Assembly: GCA_014529385.2 (NCBI GenBank)
Contig: CM043956.1
Coordinates: forward strand, 64,796,620 to 64,860,619
Length of the DNA: 64,000 nucleotides
Direction: 5' to 3'
Origin: Adiantum capillus-veneris
Lineage: Eukaryota; Streptophyta; Polypodiopsida; Polypodiales; Pteridaceae
Below the pieces are notes generated by a model that was not told the origin of the DNA, searched no databases, and worked only from the letters and a program-made list of their open reading frames with translations. Of this stretch, positions 12,547-25,118 are shown piece by piece. The translations under genes and the position numbers were made by a program. Positions within the stretch are counted from its first letter, which is position 1. Each line of letters starts with the position of its first letter.

Positions 12547-13012
12547 TGTGAGCGCGATGGAAACACACAGAACGCCTCTATAACGACCCGACACACACTC
12601 TTGAAATAATACACACACACACACACACACACTATGGGGCACCACTCGGCTTACACAATCCACCTGGCCGAGACAAGGAATACACCAATGGAGTGAGAGG
12701 AGAGAGACTTCCCACTTGCCCACTCAACACAGAGATACACACACACGCACACACCCAAAAAACTCAACTCAAAAGAGGAGATTTTCTAATGTTTAGATAC
12801 AAATGAGCTTGGGCCAATACCAATGCGGCAAATAGTTTACACAGTATTGAAGAAATACACCAGATACAACCACAAGTTAAGTAGAGGCTTCACTCACCGG
12901 AAAAGATTACACAGCAAAAATAGCAGAAAAAGAGTGAGGAATTTGGCGAAATGGACAGCGCCATCGCATCCGGAATGGCCCAAAACTGCAATATACAATG
13001 TCAAAGTGCTCA
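12547..13012 (-). repeat. G1 5' LTR, truncated U5 half
   Basis: On plus it starts TGTGAGCGCGATGG and follows the G LTR for 466 bp, to GTGCTCAAAT, where an unrelated sequence begins. The missing LTR half is not directly adjacent, although another G LTR fragment lies at 14048-15028. The break is at the same LTR position where the inverted fragment at 13557 starts. Confidence 0.8.
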
Positions 13013-13564
13013 AATTCAAGGTCAAGCCCACGTCAAGCCGGGGGAGTATATAAGGGAAGTATGTGCCACTTCCCCCAACTTGCCAGCCCCGTTTTCAAGT
13101 GATTACTTGCGTCCCTTGTATTCGGCACTTTCTTATGATATTGATCATTCGTTCGCGTCCCTCATTCTCATGTCCCTCTTGCGTTCAGTTTTCAAGTTGC
13201 GTTCTTGTATGTGCGTTTGCTTGCCTGCAGGTCCCGTTTGCATCGCAGGTGAGCCGACGCGGCCCCGTTTCCGCGACGCCCCGAACGAGGGCGTCACACT
13301 TATATAACGGAAGTATGTGCCACTTCCCCCAACTTGCCAGCCCCGTTTTCAAATGATTACTTGCGTCCCTTGTATTCGGCACTTTCTTATGATATTGATC
13401 ATTCGTTCGCGTCCCTCATTCTCGTGTCCCTCTTGCGTTCAGTTTTCAAGTTGCGTTCTTGTATGTGCGTTTGCTTGCCTGCAGGTCCCGTTTGCATCGC
13501 AGGTGAGCCGGCGCGGCCCCGTTTCCGCGATGCCCCAAACGAGGGCGTCACACTTGGTATCAGG
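13013..13564 (+). repeat. Tandem 254-bp LTR-type units with iMet primer site
   Basis: Two head-to-tail units (13047-13300 and 13301-13554) each begin with TATATAA and end GGGCGTCACACT, differing at only a few positions. The second is followed by TGGTATCAGG (13555-13564), a partial initiator-Met primer site. This is what the TATA-R-U5 part of a Copia-like LTR plus its primer site looks like, but duplicated. Each unit contains a GC-rich hairpin (GACGCCC...GGGCGTC). The flanks are the same G LTR position in opposite orientation. Confidence 0.6.
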
Positions 13565-14027
13565 TTGGATTTGAGCACTTTGACATTGTATATTGCGGTT
13601 TTGGGCCGTTCCGGACGCGATGGCGCTGTCCATTTCGCCAAATTCCTCACTCTTTTTCTGCTATTTTTGCTGTGTAATCTTCTCCGGTGAGTGAAGCCTC
13701 TACTTAACTTGTGGTTGTATCTGGTGTATTTCTTCAATACTCTGTAAACTATTTGCCCCATTGGTATTGGCCCAAGCTCATTTGTATCTAAACATCAGAA
13801 AATCTCCTCTTTTGAGCTGAGTTTTTTGGGTATGTGTGTGTGTGTGTATCTCTGTGTTGAGTGGGCAAGTGGGAAGTCTCTCTCCTCTCACTCCATTGGT
13901 GTATTCCCTGTCTCGGCCAGGTGGATTCTGTAAGCTGAGTGGTGCCCCATAGCGTGTGTGTGTATTATTTCAAGAGTGTGTGTCGGGTCGTTATAGAGGC
14001 GTTCTCTGTGTTTCCATCCCGCTCACA
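13557..14027 (+). repeat. Inverted G LTR half
   Basis: About 470 bp of the G LTR in plus orientation, from GGATTTGAGCACTTTG to the U5 end CCCGCTCACA. It is an inverted copy of 12547-13012 and of the first half of 14048-15028. It ends at a 20-bp centre (14028-14047) made of the primer-flank sequence read both ways. Confidence 0.8.
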
Positions 14028-14047
14028 TTCTTTTGACTCCAAAAGAA

Positions 14048-15028
14048 TGTGAGCGGGATGGAAACACACAGATCGCCTCTATAACGACCCACATAAACTC
14101 TTGAAATGATACACACACACGCTATGGGGTACCACTCAGCTTACACAATCCACCTGGCCGAGACAGGGAATACACCAATGGAGTGAGAGGAGAGAGACTT
14201 CCCACTTGCCCACTCAACACAGAGATACACACACACGCACACACCCAAAAAAACTCATCTCAAAAGAGGAGATTTTTTGATGTTTAGATACAAATGAGCT
14301 TGGGCCAATACCAATGGGGAAAATAGTTTACACAGTATTGAAGAAATACACCAGATACAACCACAAGTTAAGTAGAGGCTTCACTCACCGGAGAAGATTA
14401 CGCAGCAAAAACAGAAAAAAAAGAGTAAGGAATTTGGAAAAATGGACAACGCCATCGCGTCCAGAACGGCCCAAAACCCCAGTCTACAATGTCAAAGTGC
14501 TCAAATCCGACCTTGGATGAGCAGTTTACGGCCAAAACAGGCTCCAAAATGAGCAAAAACACAATTGCGGCTGTTCCTCCTCTCTTCTCCATGTTTTTTC
14601 TGGTCTTCTCTCCGTTTTTTCAGTTCCCACACTTAGATTTATTATTTGGGCACCCTTGGCCTTTTAGATGACCTCAAACGGACCTCGAACAGACCAAAAA
14701 CTGATCTCGCAGTGCATAGTTGTCACCTTTTTGCATCATCCGCACACCTGGTACTCATTTCTTTTCAATAATGCATCCCGCCACCACCTGGAGTGGCCCC
14801 AAAAACTGGTCCTAATGATGACCTTTCTGCATAACTCTCACAAGAAAACACCCACGTTGTGTCCGTATTCATCCACGTGTAAATATTGACCGCGTTCGGC
14901 CTCCTGACGCCACTAGATGCCATCTGACGCACCTGCTTACCTCATGTCGTCGGCCCACGGCTAGATTCCTTGAGAAGTTTTATGCGCTACCAACTCCTCC
15001 TTATTGTAGAAAAAATACACTGGTACTG
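14048..15028 (-). repeat. G LTR, right-truncated
   Basis: On plus it runs from TGTGAGCGGGATGG to CACTGGTACTG. It lacks the last roughly 165-200 bp of the LTR (the part ending CTCCTGACA) and joins T1 gag at 15029. Together with 13557-14027 it forms a long inverted repeat. It may be the displaced remainder of the G1 5' LTR or of a second element. Confidence 0.8.
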
Positions 15029-18000
15029 GATCATGTAGCAACCTTTGTGCGCGTAATTAGAGCTGAAGAAGTGTTGGACTTCCCTACCGAATTTGCAGGG
15101 TTTGGGCTTACTCTAGAGGAGGATGCCGCCACTTGGTTTGACTATGTGGAGCGTAGAGATTTCGAGTCTATGGAGGAGGTTTTTGACGAGTTTATTGAGG
15201 AATTCTCACAAAGGGGAATAGCTCATAATACAGTCTCACAAATCCATAAGTTCAAACAGAAAGAAGGGGAGTCTGTGCAAAAGGCAGCCCTATGACTAGA
15301 AAGATATGTGAAGGTATGCCCTGTGGAAGAACTGTCAACTCAGTCCACACTTATGCTTATATTTATTCAAGGACTAAGGAACGCAGATCTCCAGAAGGAC
15401 TTACATATGAAGAGGAGCACGACGTTAAATGAGTTAACTAAGGAAGCTCTTTACCTTGTAGAGAATTGTGCAGTCTACAAGGAGGGTGAATTCAAGGATC
15501 TTGATGACGATTCATCCTCACAACAAAGTGGAAGCAAGTCCGCCAAGATAGCATCGAAGGAGAAGTAGCTGTAAGACAGGAGCAGCTTGTAGAGGAAGTG
15601 CTAAAAAAATTTAATATGTATCCCAAGACTCAGGCTGAAAAGCCAAAGTGATGTGCTATTGAACAAAAATGGACAAACCATGTGATGGAGGAATGTTATT
15701 ATAACAAGGGATATGTGAGAGAGCGACCATATGCTCCCCCAAGTTCAGGCAGCATCTCTTCAACTCCAACCGATGCCTAGGTATCAAGCAGGAAACCTAC
15801 CTGGACATGTAGGTGTTGAAAGACCACAACCTGTATTGGGGAAACAACCACCCCTACCAGCAGTAAGACCGGTAGGCTTAAGATACACACCAACGATAAA
15901 CGAACCAGAAGAGAAGTCTTTGGTACCTATGCATGCATATTACGATGATTCCAATGGATATGCAGCAAATCCTGTCTATTATACACCGAAAGAACCCCCA
16001 ACACCAGAACCTTGGAGCATGATTGGAAGTACAGGACCACCAACAGCTGCACATGCAGCATGAGAAGGAAGATACAGCTTGGATGAACGAACACTATTTT
16101 TCATAGCCAACGGAGGCATGGGCGGGCAGAGGCATGCACACCAACAAAGAGGAGCTCAAGGAGCACCTCAACAGCCTAAGGGACCCTGCTACAAGTGTGG
16201 TGGAGATCATTGGCTAAGAGACTGTCCTCATGATGAAATCATTAGAGTGAACGCATATTCCACCGAGTGTGGAATTACTCACTTGATTCCTGATTTCCCT
16301 AAGAACCCGAGAAAAGAAGCAAAGAATACTTTGAACATGCTGGGAGCAGTGCCTTCCAGTGGAGGGTCAGAAAACGAAACTACAATTCCTCTTAAGGTCT
16401 TGACAAGAGCCCAAACAAGGAAAGATGACAATCAGCCAAAGAGTAGGGATGAAAATCAAGAGGAAATCAAGACTGACAAGTCTAGCGTCAGTCGTGATAA
16501 TCCTTGGAAAGAATGAAGAGCAAAAATCAAAGCTAGACGTGAATGAAAACAGAAGGCTGTAGACGCTGAGCTAACAATGGCTCGAGAGCAACTTAAACAA
16601 CAGAGAGAGTCAGACTCTCTAAAATCGACGGAGGGACCTAGGAGTGCAAGCTCAGGAGGGTCTGTATTGGTAGATAAGGTCAATGAACCCTTGGATGCAA
16701 TCTTGCAAGCCTATGAAGCAAGATTGAAAAAGAGACAGACTCTAGAGCAAAGGTGGATGACATATCCATATCCAGAGATAGAAAAACAGAGACTAGAGAT
16801 GTGCAAGCAGTTGATTGAAACTTCACAAGCCTTACTAGAGCCTCCACCTATGGAAGTGAGGGATAGAATAATCAAACCACCAAACAATGAAACACCTATC
16901 AAAACTGAACAAAGGGTACGTGGCAAGATAGAAAACGTTAAATCCTTGCCTGATGTAGAGGATGCAAGAGTCGTGCCTAATAGCACTGATGAATCACTAA
17001 AGGGTTTTCCACCATATGCACCCATTGTAAAAGAAAAATGGCATGAAGAGCTATGGGAAACGGTGAGAAAAGCTCAAGAAAAATATGAGACAAAAATAGT
17101 CGAGTCACCGCCTTTCTCGGAGTTGAACTTGAATAAATCACCATGGGATTTAGACATTAAATCATTTCAAGGGGATGATGGTTCAGTTACATTAGAAGAT
17201 AGCAGACCAAAATCACTCAGAACTTTTCCACCATACATGGGGGACTACGAGGCAAAGTCCGAAATTCGAAGGGTACCTTCTCAAAGAATAGGAGGGTCAA
17301 ATCAATTGGACACTAAATTTTTGATAGACTTGTTGTCTACTCCAGTCAAGTGTACAATCACATTGGCAGAATTGTTAAAAAATAGGCCAAGCATGTGGAC
17401 GGAAGTGGGCAAATGTCTTGAAAAATTTGGTATAAGGACGCCTCTTAAGTTCTTCAAAACTGAGCTTAATGACACAGAACCGAAGAGAGTCAACACTAGA
17501 CCAGTGCCTCTCAACAAAGTTGGAGAGTATTGTGAGGGTGAAGACAACAACACTACTCTACCAGTTGAGTATAACGGCATAGAGACTAAGGCCATACTTG
17601 ATAGTGGAGCTGGCATTGCCATTGCTACCAAATTGCTATGGAAAAAATGGTAAAAACCGGCAATACGAACAACTAGAATGAAATTGCAACTAGCGGATGG
17701 GCACGTAGAAAGACCTATAGGATTGCTTGAGGCAATTGTGGTATCTTCATGTGGCATAGAGTATGAACATACATTTGCCATAGTATATTTCGGCAAGAAA
17801 AACAATTATGAAATCATCCTTGGTAGGCCGTTTACGAGAAAACTCAAGATGGTGCAAGACTGGGCGTATGATTATTTGTATCTAAGACATGCTAAAACCA
17901 CTACACGTGTATATATGAGGAATCATAGCTACCATGATGTCACGAGAACACCTGTGGAAGATTTCGACTCAGCCACCATTAGTGGATCACAAGTCCCAGC

Positions 18001-18415
18001 ATGGTTCTGTAAGAAAAAGGAGATATGGATGTGCGGAGCATCTCAATGTAGTGAATTCGATCACAATGAGAAGACACTAGAGAGGGTATTGGAAGATGAT
18101 GCCTATATATGAGAGCCCTTCCCTGAAGAGAAGCTCAAACCCCTAGAATGGTCTCAAGTTTTGGCTACTTTGGATGTGTGCGTCAATGAAGTCACTCCCA
18201 CAAAATTTTGTGACGAGAATGGCTACGATATCGTACCATACTACATGTTGAGCAAAATTGTGGAGGAAGACGAGAATGAAGGAGACACCGAGAATGCGAG
18301 GGTCAATCAAACGGAAATGAAACTTGATATTAAGATAGTGGGTTATGTGGACATCCCCACTAAAAACATCGAGCAGGATGGAGAAGAATTTTATGATTCT
18401 TCTGATTGATGTGAA
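15029..18415 (+). pseudogene. T1 gag-protease, continuation
   Basis: Broken frames at 15047-15568 (gag core: GFGLTLEEDAATWFD, HNTVSQIHKFKQKEGE), 15731-16516 (Pro-rich linker and zinc knuckle CYKCGGDHWLRDC near 16187), 16577-17653 and 17678-18409 (aspartic protease). The protease has ILDSGAGIAIA near 17590, then IILGRPF near 17815, followed by an acidic tail. Stops include a TGA at 15293 where T2 has an Arg codon and a TAA at 17651 inside the protease. Aligned to T2 the order is identical. No reverse transcriptase, RNase H or integrase motif occurs before the next element at 18524. Confidence 0.8.
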
Positions 18416-18523
18416 AAAGAAGATAATGCGGATGACGAGAAGTCGGAAAATATGGAAGAAGACGACCATCAGGATCAAGACAATGACGTCTTTTACAACT
18501 TTCTGAACCAAAGTGTGAGGCGC

Positions 18524-19669
18524 CGTGAGCGGGATGGAAACACATAGAACGCCTCTATAATGACCCGACACACACTCTTGGGATGAGACACACACACACA
18601 CACTATGGGGCACCACTCGGCTTACACAACCCACCTGGCCGAGACAGGGAACACACCGATGGAGTGAGAGGAGAGAGACTATCACTTGCCCACTCCACAC
18701 AAAGACACACACACACACACACCAAAAAAAAAACTCAGCTCAAAAGAGGAGAATTTCTGATATTTAGATACAATTGAGCTTGGGCCAACACCAATGGGGC
18801 AAATAGCTCACACAATATGGGTAAAATATGCCAGATACAATCACAAAGTGGAGCAGAAGCGTCGCTCATAGGAGAAACTTATACAGTCAAACAATATAGA
18901 AACAGTGAGGAATTTGGCAAAATGGATAGCGCCCATCGTGTCCGAAACGGCCCAAAACCCTAGTCTGCAATGTCAAAGTGCTCAAATCCGACCTTGGATG
19001 AGCAATTTACGGCCAAAATAGGCTCCAAAATGAGCAAAAACACAGTTGCGGTTGTTCCTCCCCTTCTCTCCACTCTTTTTCTGGTCTTATCTCAGTTTTC
19101 TCAGTTCCCACACTTAGCTTTATTACTTGGGCACCCTTGGCCTTTTAGTTGACCTCAAACGGACCCCGAACAGGCCAAAAACTGACCTCGTAGTGCATAG
19201 TTGTCACCTTTTTGCATCATCCGCACACCTGGCACTCAGCTTCTTTCAATAATGCATCCCGCCACCACGTGAAGTGGCCCCAAAAGATGGTCCTCATGAT
19301 TATCTTTTTCCATAATTATCAGAAGAAAACACCCACGTTGTATCCGTACTTATCCGCGTGCAAGTATTGACTCCGTTCGACCTCCTGATGCCACTAGATG
19401 CCATCTGACGCACCTGCTTACCTCATGTCGTCGGCCCGCGGATAGCTTCCTTGAGAAGTTTTACTGGCTACCAACTCCTCATTATTATATAAAAACACAA
19501 TGATACTGGTGATAGTGAAAATCGATGCACTATGTACATGTTGTCCTACCTGTACACATGTGGGCCCCACGTAACCACCTGGCTTTGGAAAATGGGCAAT
19601 CCTTTATTTGATGCACCATGCATGTGTATGTACATATGCACAATCCCTTGCTCCAGAAAACTTCTGACA
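18524..19669 (-). repeat. G3 3' LTR
   Basis: A complete G LTR (about 1146 bp) on minus, from CGTGAGCGGG (first T mutated to C) to TTCTGACA. It is followed inward by the same purine-rich stretch as G1 and G5. It sits in the acidic tail region of T1. A 5-bp flank GGCGC at 18519-18523 cannot be paired because the other end of this element is missing. Confidence 0.85.
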
Positions 19670-19684
19670 TAATTTGCCCATCCC

Positions 19685-20671
19685 CTAGCCTGCTAGATCA
19701 TTCATGATCAACACCAGCAGCATGTCAGAGGTCCCCTTATCCCTCACCAACATTACTTGCTCTGCAGACATCTCATCTTGCTCCACCATCATTAACCTGG
19801 CATGATATAATTTAAGACGCAATCCATTTAGCCTTGATTTATGCAAAACCAAGTCATGCTTCTTGATACCCTTACTTTTGACCTTTTCATTTATCTTTGC
19901 CAAAGCCTTATCTTGCGTCTGCCCATAATGTTCTAATGCGCACATCCTATCCAAGTGAACCTCTTGTAGCTGTAAGAGCCTCTCTTTGAATGCATCACTA
20001 GGCAGCCCAAGAAAATTCTCTAGCATCTTGACTGCAGGAAACTCTACCTCCATAGGCAATAGTGCTTCCTTTCCATATACCAAGTGAAATGGAGTAAACC
20101 CTATACCTGTCTTCACCGAAGTACGGTAAGCCCATAATGCACTGGGAAATTCCAAATCCCAATTCTTTCCTTGGTGCTCTGTTACTTTTGAAAGGATTTG
20201 TACCAACTCACCATTAAATCTTTCATTTAAACCATTACACTGTGGGTAATAAGGAGTGGTATGGTGCCTAATCTTCATCTTCGTGCATAAAAAGTCTAGC
20301 AGTTTGGCTCTAAATCCCGGCCCCTTATCGGAAAGTAGCTCCAGTGGCACCCCAAACTTGCAACATATTTCATCATACACAAATTTTTCCACATCCTTTG
20401 AAGTGATTTGTTTTACTACTATAGCCTCTGCCCATCTAGAGAGATAGTCCACTGCCATCAAAATATATCTTTTACCCCTGCTTGTGATAGGTAACGGGCC
20501 TATTGCATCAATTCCCCACTTTTCAAACACATCAAATGCCATAATGTTTTTTCGTAGCTCTGGCTTTAACACTCTCTTCCCAAATGCTTGACACCTATTG
20601 CAAGACCTACACCAATGGTGAACATCCTTGTGCAAACAAGGCCATACATACCCCTCTTGCAAGATCTTATG
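19685..20671 (-). pseudogene. G3 integrase (C-terminal two thirds)
   Basis: The frame contains the CX2CX2C zinc region (WCRSCNRCQ), WGIDAIGP, LLSDKGPGF and LNERFNGE, so all three catalytic acidic residues are visible, then LWAYRTSVKTG and a shortened C-terminal domain. The GPF region is deleted: KKHDLVLHKSR joins two points that are about 50 residues apart in G5. On minus it begins at CATAAGATC, exactly where Copia C1 was inserted; the upstream part continues on plus at 23366-25118. Confidence 0.8.
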
Positions 20672-20674
20672 TGT

Positions 20675-20866
20675 TGAAAGAGTACGAGCGGAAGTGTGAC
20701 GCGAGAGAGACTGTGAGAAGAAGAGCACGACGATACGGTGAACTCGCTCTACTGTAATGTGTAGAGCATAGTGAGTTCTTATTAGGTCTTTACAAAAGAA
20801 CATGTGTACATACCTGGCGGCCCACCCACTTACCTAGGCGACCACATTGGGCTTTATATCCCAACA
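20675..20866 (-). repeat. C1 3' LTR
   Basis: 192 bp, on plus from TGAAAGAGTACG to CCCAACA, matching the C LTRs at 27373, 25119 and 41397. Its outer side has three extra bases (TGT) and then TTATG, the complement of the CATAA found next to the C2 5' LTR at 25114-25118. So C1 and C2 are the two ends of one insertion. Confidence 0.85.
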
Positions 20867-20955
20867 ACCTCCCACTTAAAGTCCAATGTGGTACTTTAAG
20901 TGTGAGAGAAGCTACTATACAAGCTAATATACAAGAGATGTAGAGAAGTGATGTA

Positions 20956-23365
20956 CTACCCTACACCTAACTGCTTGCGAAAATGCGCAAAGCTCTCTGA
21001 GGGAAGTCCTTTTGTAAGTAGATCAGCAGGACTTTCTGTGGTGTGAACTTTGACAAGCTGAAGTTCCTTATCCTCGAGCATTTCCCTGATTAAATGATAC
21101 TTCACATCCACATGCTTTTTCTTTGAGTGATAAACTTGATTGTGAGCCAATTGTATAGCACTTTGACTATCACAATATAACACATGCATCTCTTCTTTGA
21201 TTCCCAAATCTGTTACTAGTCGATTAAGCCAAATTGATTCTTTGCATGTCCCTGATGCTGCAACATATTCAGCCTCTGTACTAGACTAAGTAACACAATC
21301 TTGTAATCTAGAACGCCATGATACTGCTCCACCAGCCAATGTAAAGACATACCCTGACATAGACCTTCGGTTGTCTAAGTCACCTGCATAATCTGAGTCT
21401 GTAAAACCCTTTACACTTAGCTCCTGACTCCCATAGCATATACGCATACTCTTTGTAGCTTTCAGGTATCTCAATATTCCTTTCACTGCCTCCCAATGGT
21501 TCTTGCCTGGGTTTGACATGTATCGACTTACTACTCCCACTGCAAATGCAATGTCTGGGCGAGTAGCAATCATTGCATACATCAAACTACCCACTGCAGA
21601 CGCATATGGAATCTTATCCATTTCAGCCTGTTCTTCCTCAGACATAGGACAATCTTGTTTGCTAAGTTTCACATATGGTGGCAATGGAACACTCAGTGCG
21701 TTTCCCTTCTCCATATTGAAACGTTGCAAAACCTTGTCAATATACTCTGTTTGAGATAACCAAATCAACTTCTTTGATCTGTCTCTCTCAATGCGCATAC
21801 CAAGTATATGACTTGCCTCACCCATGTCTTTCATGTCAAACGATCTTTCCATCTTTGACATCAAAGCTGAAATTTCTTCCAAGTGCTTGCCAACAATCAA
21901 CATGTCATCCACATACAAAATAAGGATCAGCCAACTACCATCCTTAGCCTTCTTTGTATATAGACAGTGATCGAACTCACTACCATGCCCTCGGTGATTG
22001 TTTTAAGCCATAAAGACTCTTTAACAACTGGCATACCCAATCTTCCTTGCCTTTCTCAACAAATCCTTATGGCTACTGCATGTAAATTTCTACATCTAAA
22101 TCACCATGCAAGAACGTTATCTTGACATCCATTTGGTGCAACACCAAATCTAATATGGCAACCAATGCAAGAAAGCATCTCAATGTAGTCATCTTGACCA
22201 CCGCAGAGAAGACTTCATCAAAGTCAATGCCTTGTTCTTGCTTAAAGCCCTTGGCAACAAGCCTTGCTTTGTACTTTGGCTGACTATCATGAGCTGTGAT
22301 CTTATACCTGTAAACCCATTTGGAAGGGAGAGCCTTTTTGCCCCGTGGTAATTTAACTAGCTTCCATGTCTGGTTTTTATGCAGAGCTGTCATCTCTGAC
22401 TGCATGGCCAATTGCCAATTTCCGGAGTCCTTCATTTGCACTGCTTCCTTGTAACATGAAGGCTCATTGCAATCAGTCAACATGACATAGTTCATAGATG
22501 GAACAAACCTATCAGGAGGTCGCGTGACACGTCCAGATCTACGCACAATAGGTGGCTCAAGCTCAGCCAGAACCTGTGGTTCCACTCTATCCTGTCCTTG
22601 CTCCTCTTGAGCCCTGACATTTTGTCTTGCACATGCAGGTCCATCTTCTTGGAAGACAAATCTTCTAATCTCCTCAACCCTCTCTGGTTTAGAATGATAT
22701 TTTTATTCATTAAAGTGAACATCATTGCTGCGGACAACCTTTCTGGATTCAGGATCCCAAAGTCTCTACCCGATCTCACCAGAATTACCATAGCCTAGAA
22801 AGATGCACTTTCTACACTTTGGCTCAAGTTTGTTCCTAAATTCCTTTGCAACGTGAGTATATGCCTCACAGCCAAAGACTTTGAGATGCTTGTATGAGGG
22901 CACCTTGCCTGACCATACCATCTCTGGCACTGAACCTTCTGCAAAACCATGCTAGGAGATCTATTTACAAGATGAACAGCTATTGATACAGCTTCAGCCC
23001 AAAACCCATTTGGGAGCTGTGCATTAGACAACATACTTCTGACCTTCTCTTGTATGGTCCTATTCATCCTCTCAACAACACCATTTTGAGGAGGATTGTA
23101 AGGAGAAGTAAGTTCACGTTTTATACCTTTTGACTCACAAAAGTCCTGAAAGGCCTTTGAAACATACTCTCCACCATTGTCAGTGCGTAAGCATTGAAGC
23201 TTCTTGCCACTCTGATTCTCCACAAGTGTCACAAACGTTTTGAAAACACTCAACGCTTCATCCCTGTGCTTGAGAAAGTAAACCCATACTTTCCTCGAGT
23301 AATCATCTATAAATGTCATAAAGTAAGAAGCTCCCCCTAGAGATAGGTTAGGCATAGGTCCACAC
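20956..23365 (-). pseudogene. C1 Copia integrase, RT and RNase H
   Basis: Frames on minus: integrase 23365-22795 (FIDDYSRKVWVY, LRTDNGGEY, NPPQNGVVERMNR), RT 22585-22073 and 21918-21286 (KARLVAKGFKQEQGID; MYVDDMLIVGK), RNase H 21286-20956 (GYVFTLAGG; CDSQSAIQLAHN; KHVDVKYHLIRE). The order INT-RT-RH is that of Ty1/Copia. Several stops separate the parts. At 23365 it ends abruptly inside the start of the integrase, at the inversion breakpoint. Confidence 0.85.
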
Positions 23366-25118
23366 TGAGAGGTATAGTGTGTGTGATGGTTTTTCAGGCT
23401 ATTTTCAATTGAAGATTTCTCTTGAAGACAGCACAAAGACTACTTTTATTACGCCATGGGGTTGTTATTGCTACACGGTATTGCCATTTGGGTTGTCAAA
23501 TGGACCATCTTTCTATCAAGAGAGAGCAAATTGGGTATTGGAACCATTCATTGGTAGTTGTGTTAAAGCTTTTTATGGACGACTTCTGTGTCTACAGCAG
23601 TAGGGCTGAACACCATGAGAAGTTGCAGGTGGTATTGGCTCGATATGATGAATGTGGAGGACAACTAAATACAAAGAAATGTCATTTAGCACAGCCAAGG
23701 GTGAAGTTATTGGGCCATATGGTGTCAGAAAATGGCATTGAGGCTGATCCAGACAAGGTTAAGTCTTTTTTTCTTCTTCCATCACCTACGAGTACAAAGC
23801 AATTGGAAACCTTTATACACAAAGTGAAATACATGGCGTGGTTTATTCCATTGTCTTCACAGCTTCTTTATCCATTACAACAAGTGGCAAAGCATGATCC
23901 ATTGCAGTGGGATGACAAGTGTGAAGAAGTGTTTCAAGAGGTAAAAGAGGTGCTAGGGGGGTTGTCAGCCATGCAATCTCCTGATTGGGAAAAAGTGTTT
24001 TATGTAAATCCATCAGTAGGGGATGATGCCATTGGAGCCATGCTATTGCAAAAGGGGAAGGGCAGCCATTATATGAGGCCAGTGTATTGTGCAAGCCGAG
24101 TGAAGTTCGTAGCAGAGAGAAAGTTCTCGGAAGTAGAGCTAGTGATGGCCAGTGTAATATTTTCTTGTCGACGATTTCGTCATTACTTGCTACCATGAAC
24201 TTTTGTTTTCTTGACGAGCTATTCTTTTTTGCCACAATTAATTAATGGCACTAACATGTCAAATGTGGTGAAGAAATGGGTAATTGAGCTGCAAGAGTTT
24301 GAGTTCTCTTTTCTAGTGGAAGATAGTACGAGGGCTACCCTAGCTGATTTATTGACTTATAAGGAGAATCCCCTCCATGTTAAGGAAGAGGTGGTGAGAA
24401 AGGTAGTTGAAGAAGTGCCAAATATCAGCAATGCACATGTTTTGTTCTTTGATGGCTCATACAGAAAGAGCCATGATGCGGCTTCAGGGGGTATAGCACT
24501 TTACAGAGGGGAAACTAGTATGCAAGAGAGGGTTCAAATTGGATGCGCATAGTAACAATGAGTATGCTACGTTGGAAGCCAGATTACACATTTGTTTAAA
24601 GCATGGGATTAGAAGGTTGAGCATAAAAGGTGATGCCTTGTTAGTTGTGAAGCAAGTGCTGGGTGTGTGGAGAGCAAGAACACCTCATTGAAGGAAATGT
24701 GTTTCAGATTTAAAGCCTATTAAAAAAGTTTGAAGCATGGAGCATCAGACACATCGAACGCGCTCTAAATGGAGAGGCACATGAAGTAGCTCAAAGCATG
24801 ATTGGGGAGGTATTTGTGTTGAGGACCAATTTACCTCTTTATCATGGCCTCTTTACCTCTTTATCATGGCCGAGAAAGTTTGGTTCAAGAAGAGGAGTTT
24901 TTGCTAACAGGAATCATTCCGAAGGACATTCAAAAGTCTAAGAAGTATGGCTTTGTGCGTAGAGCATATAGGTACGAATTGATTGGTGATGTCTTGTACA
25001 TGAAAGGGGTTGATCTCATGTTGAGACATGTACCTTGGCGAGAGGAGCTTTACAGAGCATTGGAAGAGAATGAAGGCGCATGTGGTGGCCATTTTTCTCT
25101 AAAGATCACCTTGCATAA
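23366..25118 (+). pseudogene. G4 RT, RNase H and start of integrase
   Basis: On plus it starts in RT (CDGFSGYFQLK) and runs through LPFGLSNGPS, the FMDD-region with a +1 error (FYGRLL instead of FMDDFC), the first RNase H, the added RNase H (LFFDGSYRKSHDAASGG) and the integrase zinc region as far as KITLH. Frames 23379-23603, 23422-24198, 24211-24552 and 24844-25131 hold it. It stops at TTGCATAA, the C2 insertion point, and its continuation is G3. Confidence 0.85.

Noticed and set aside
12408-12723. ORFs with repeated VCVC and LQVTGY in the G leader and LTR
   Set aside because: They are translations of GT and ACAGGTT tandem repeats.
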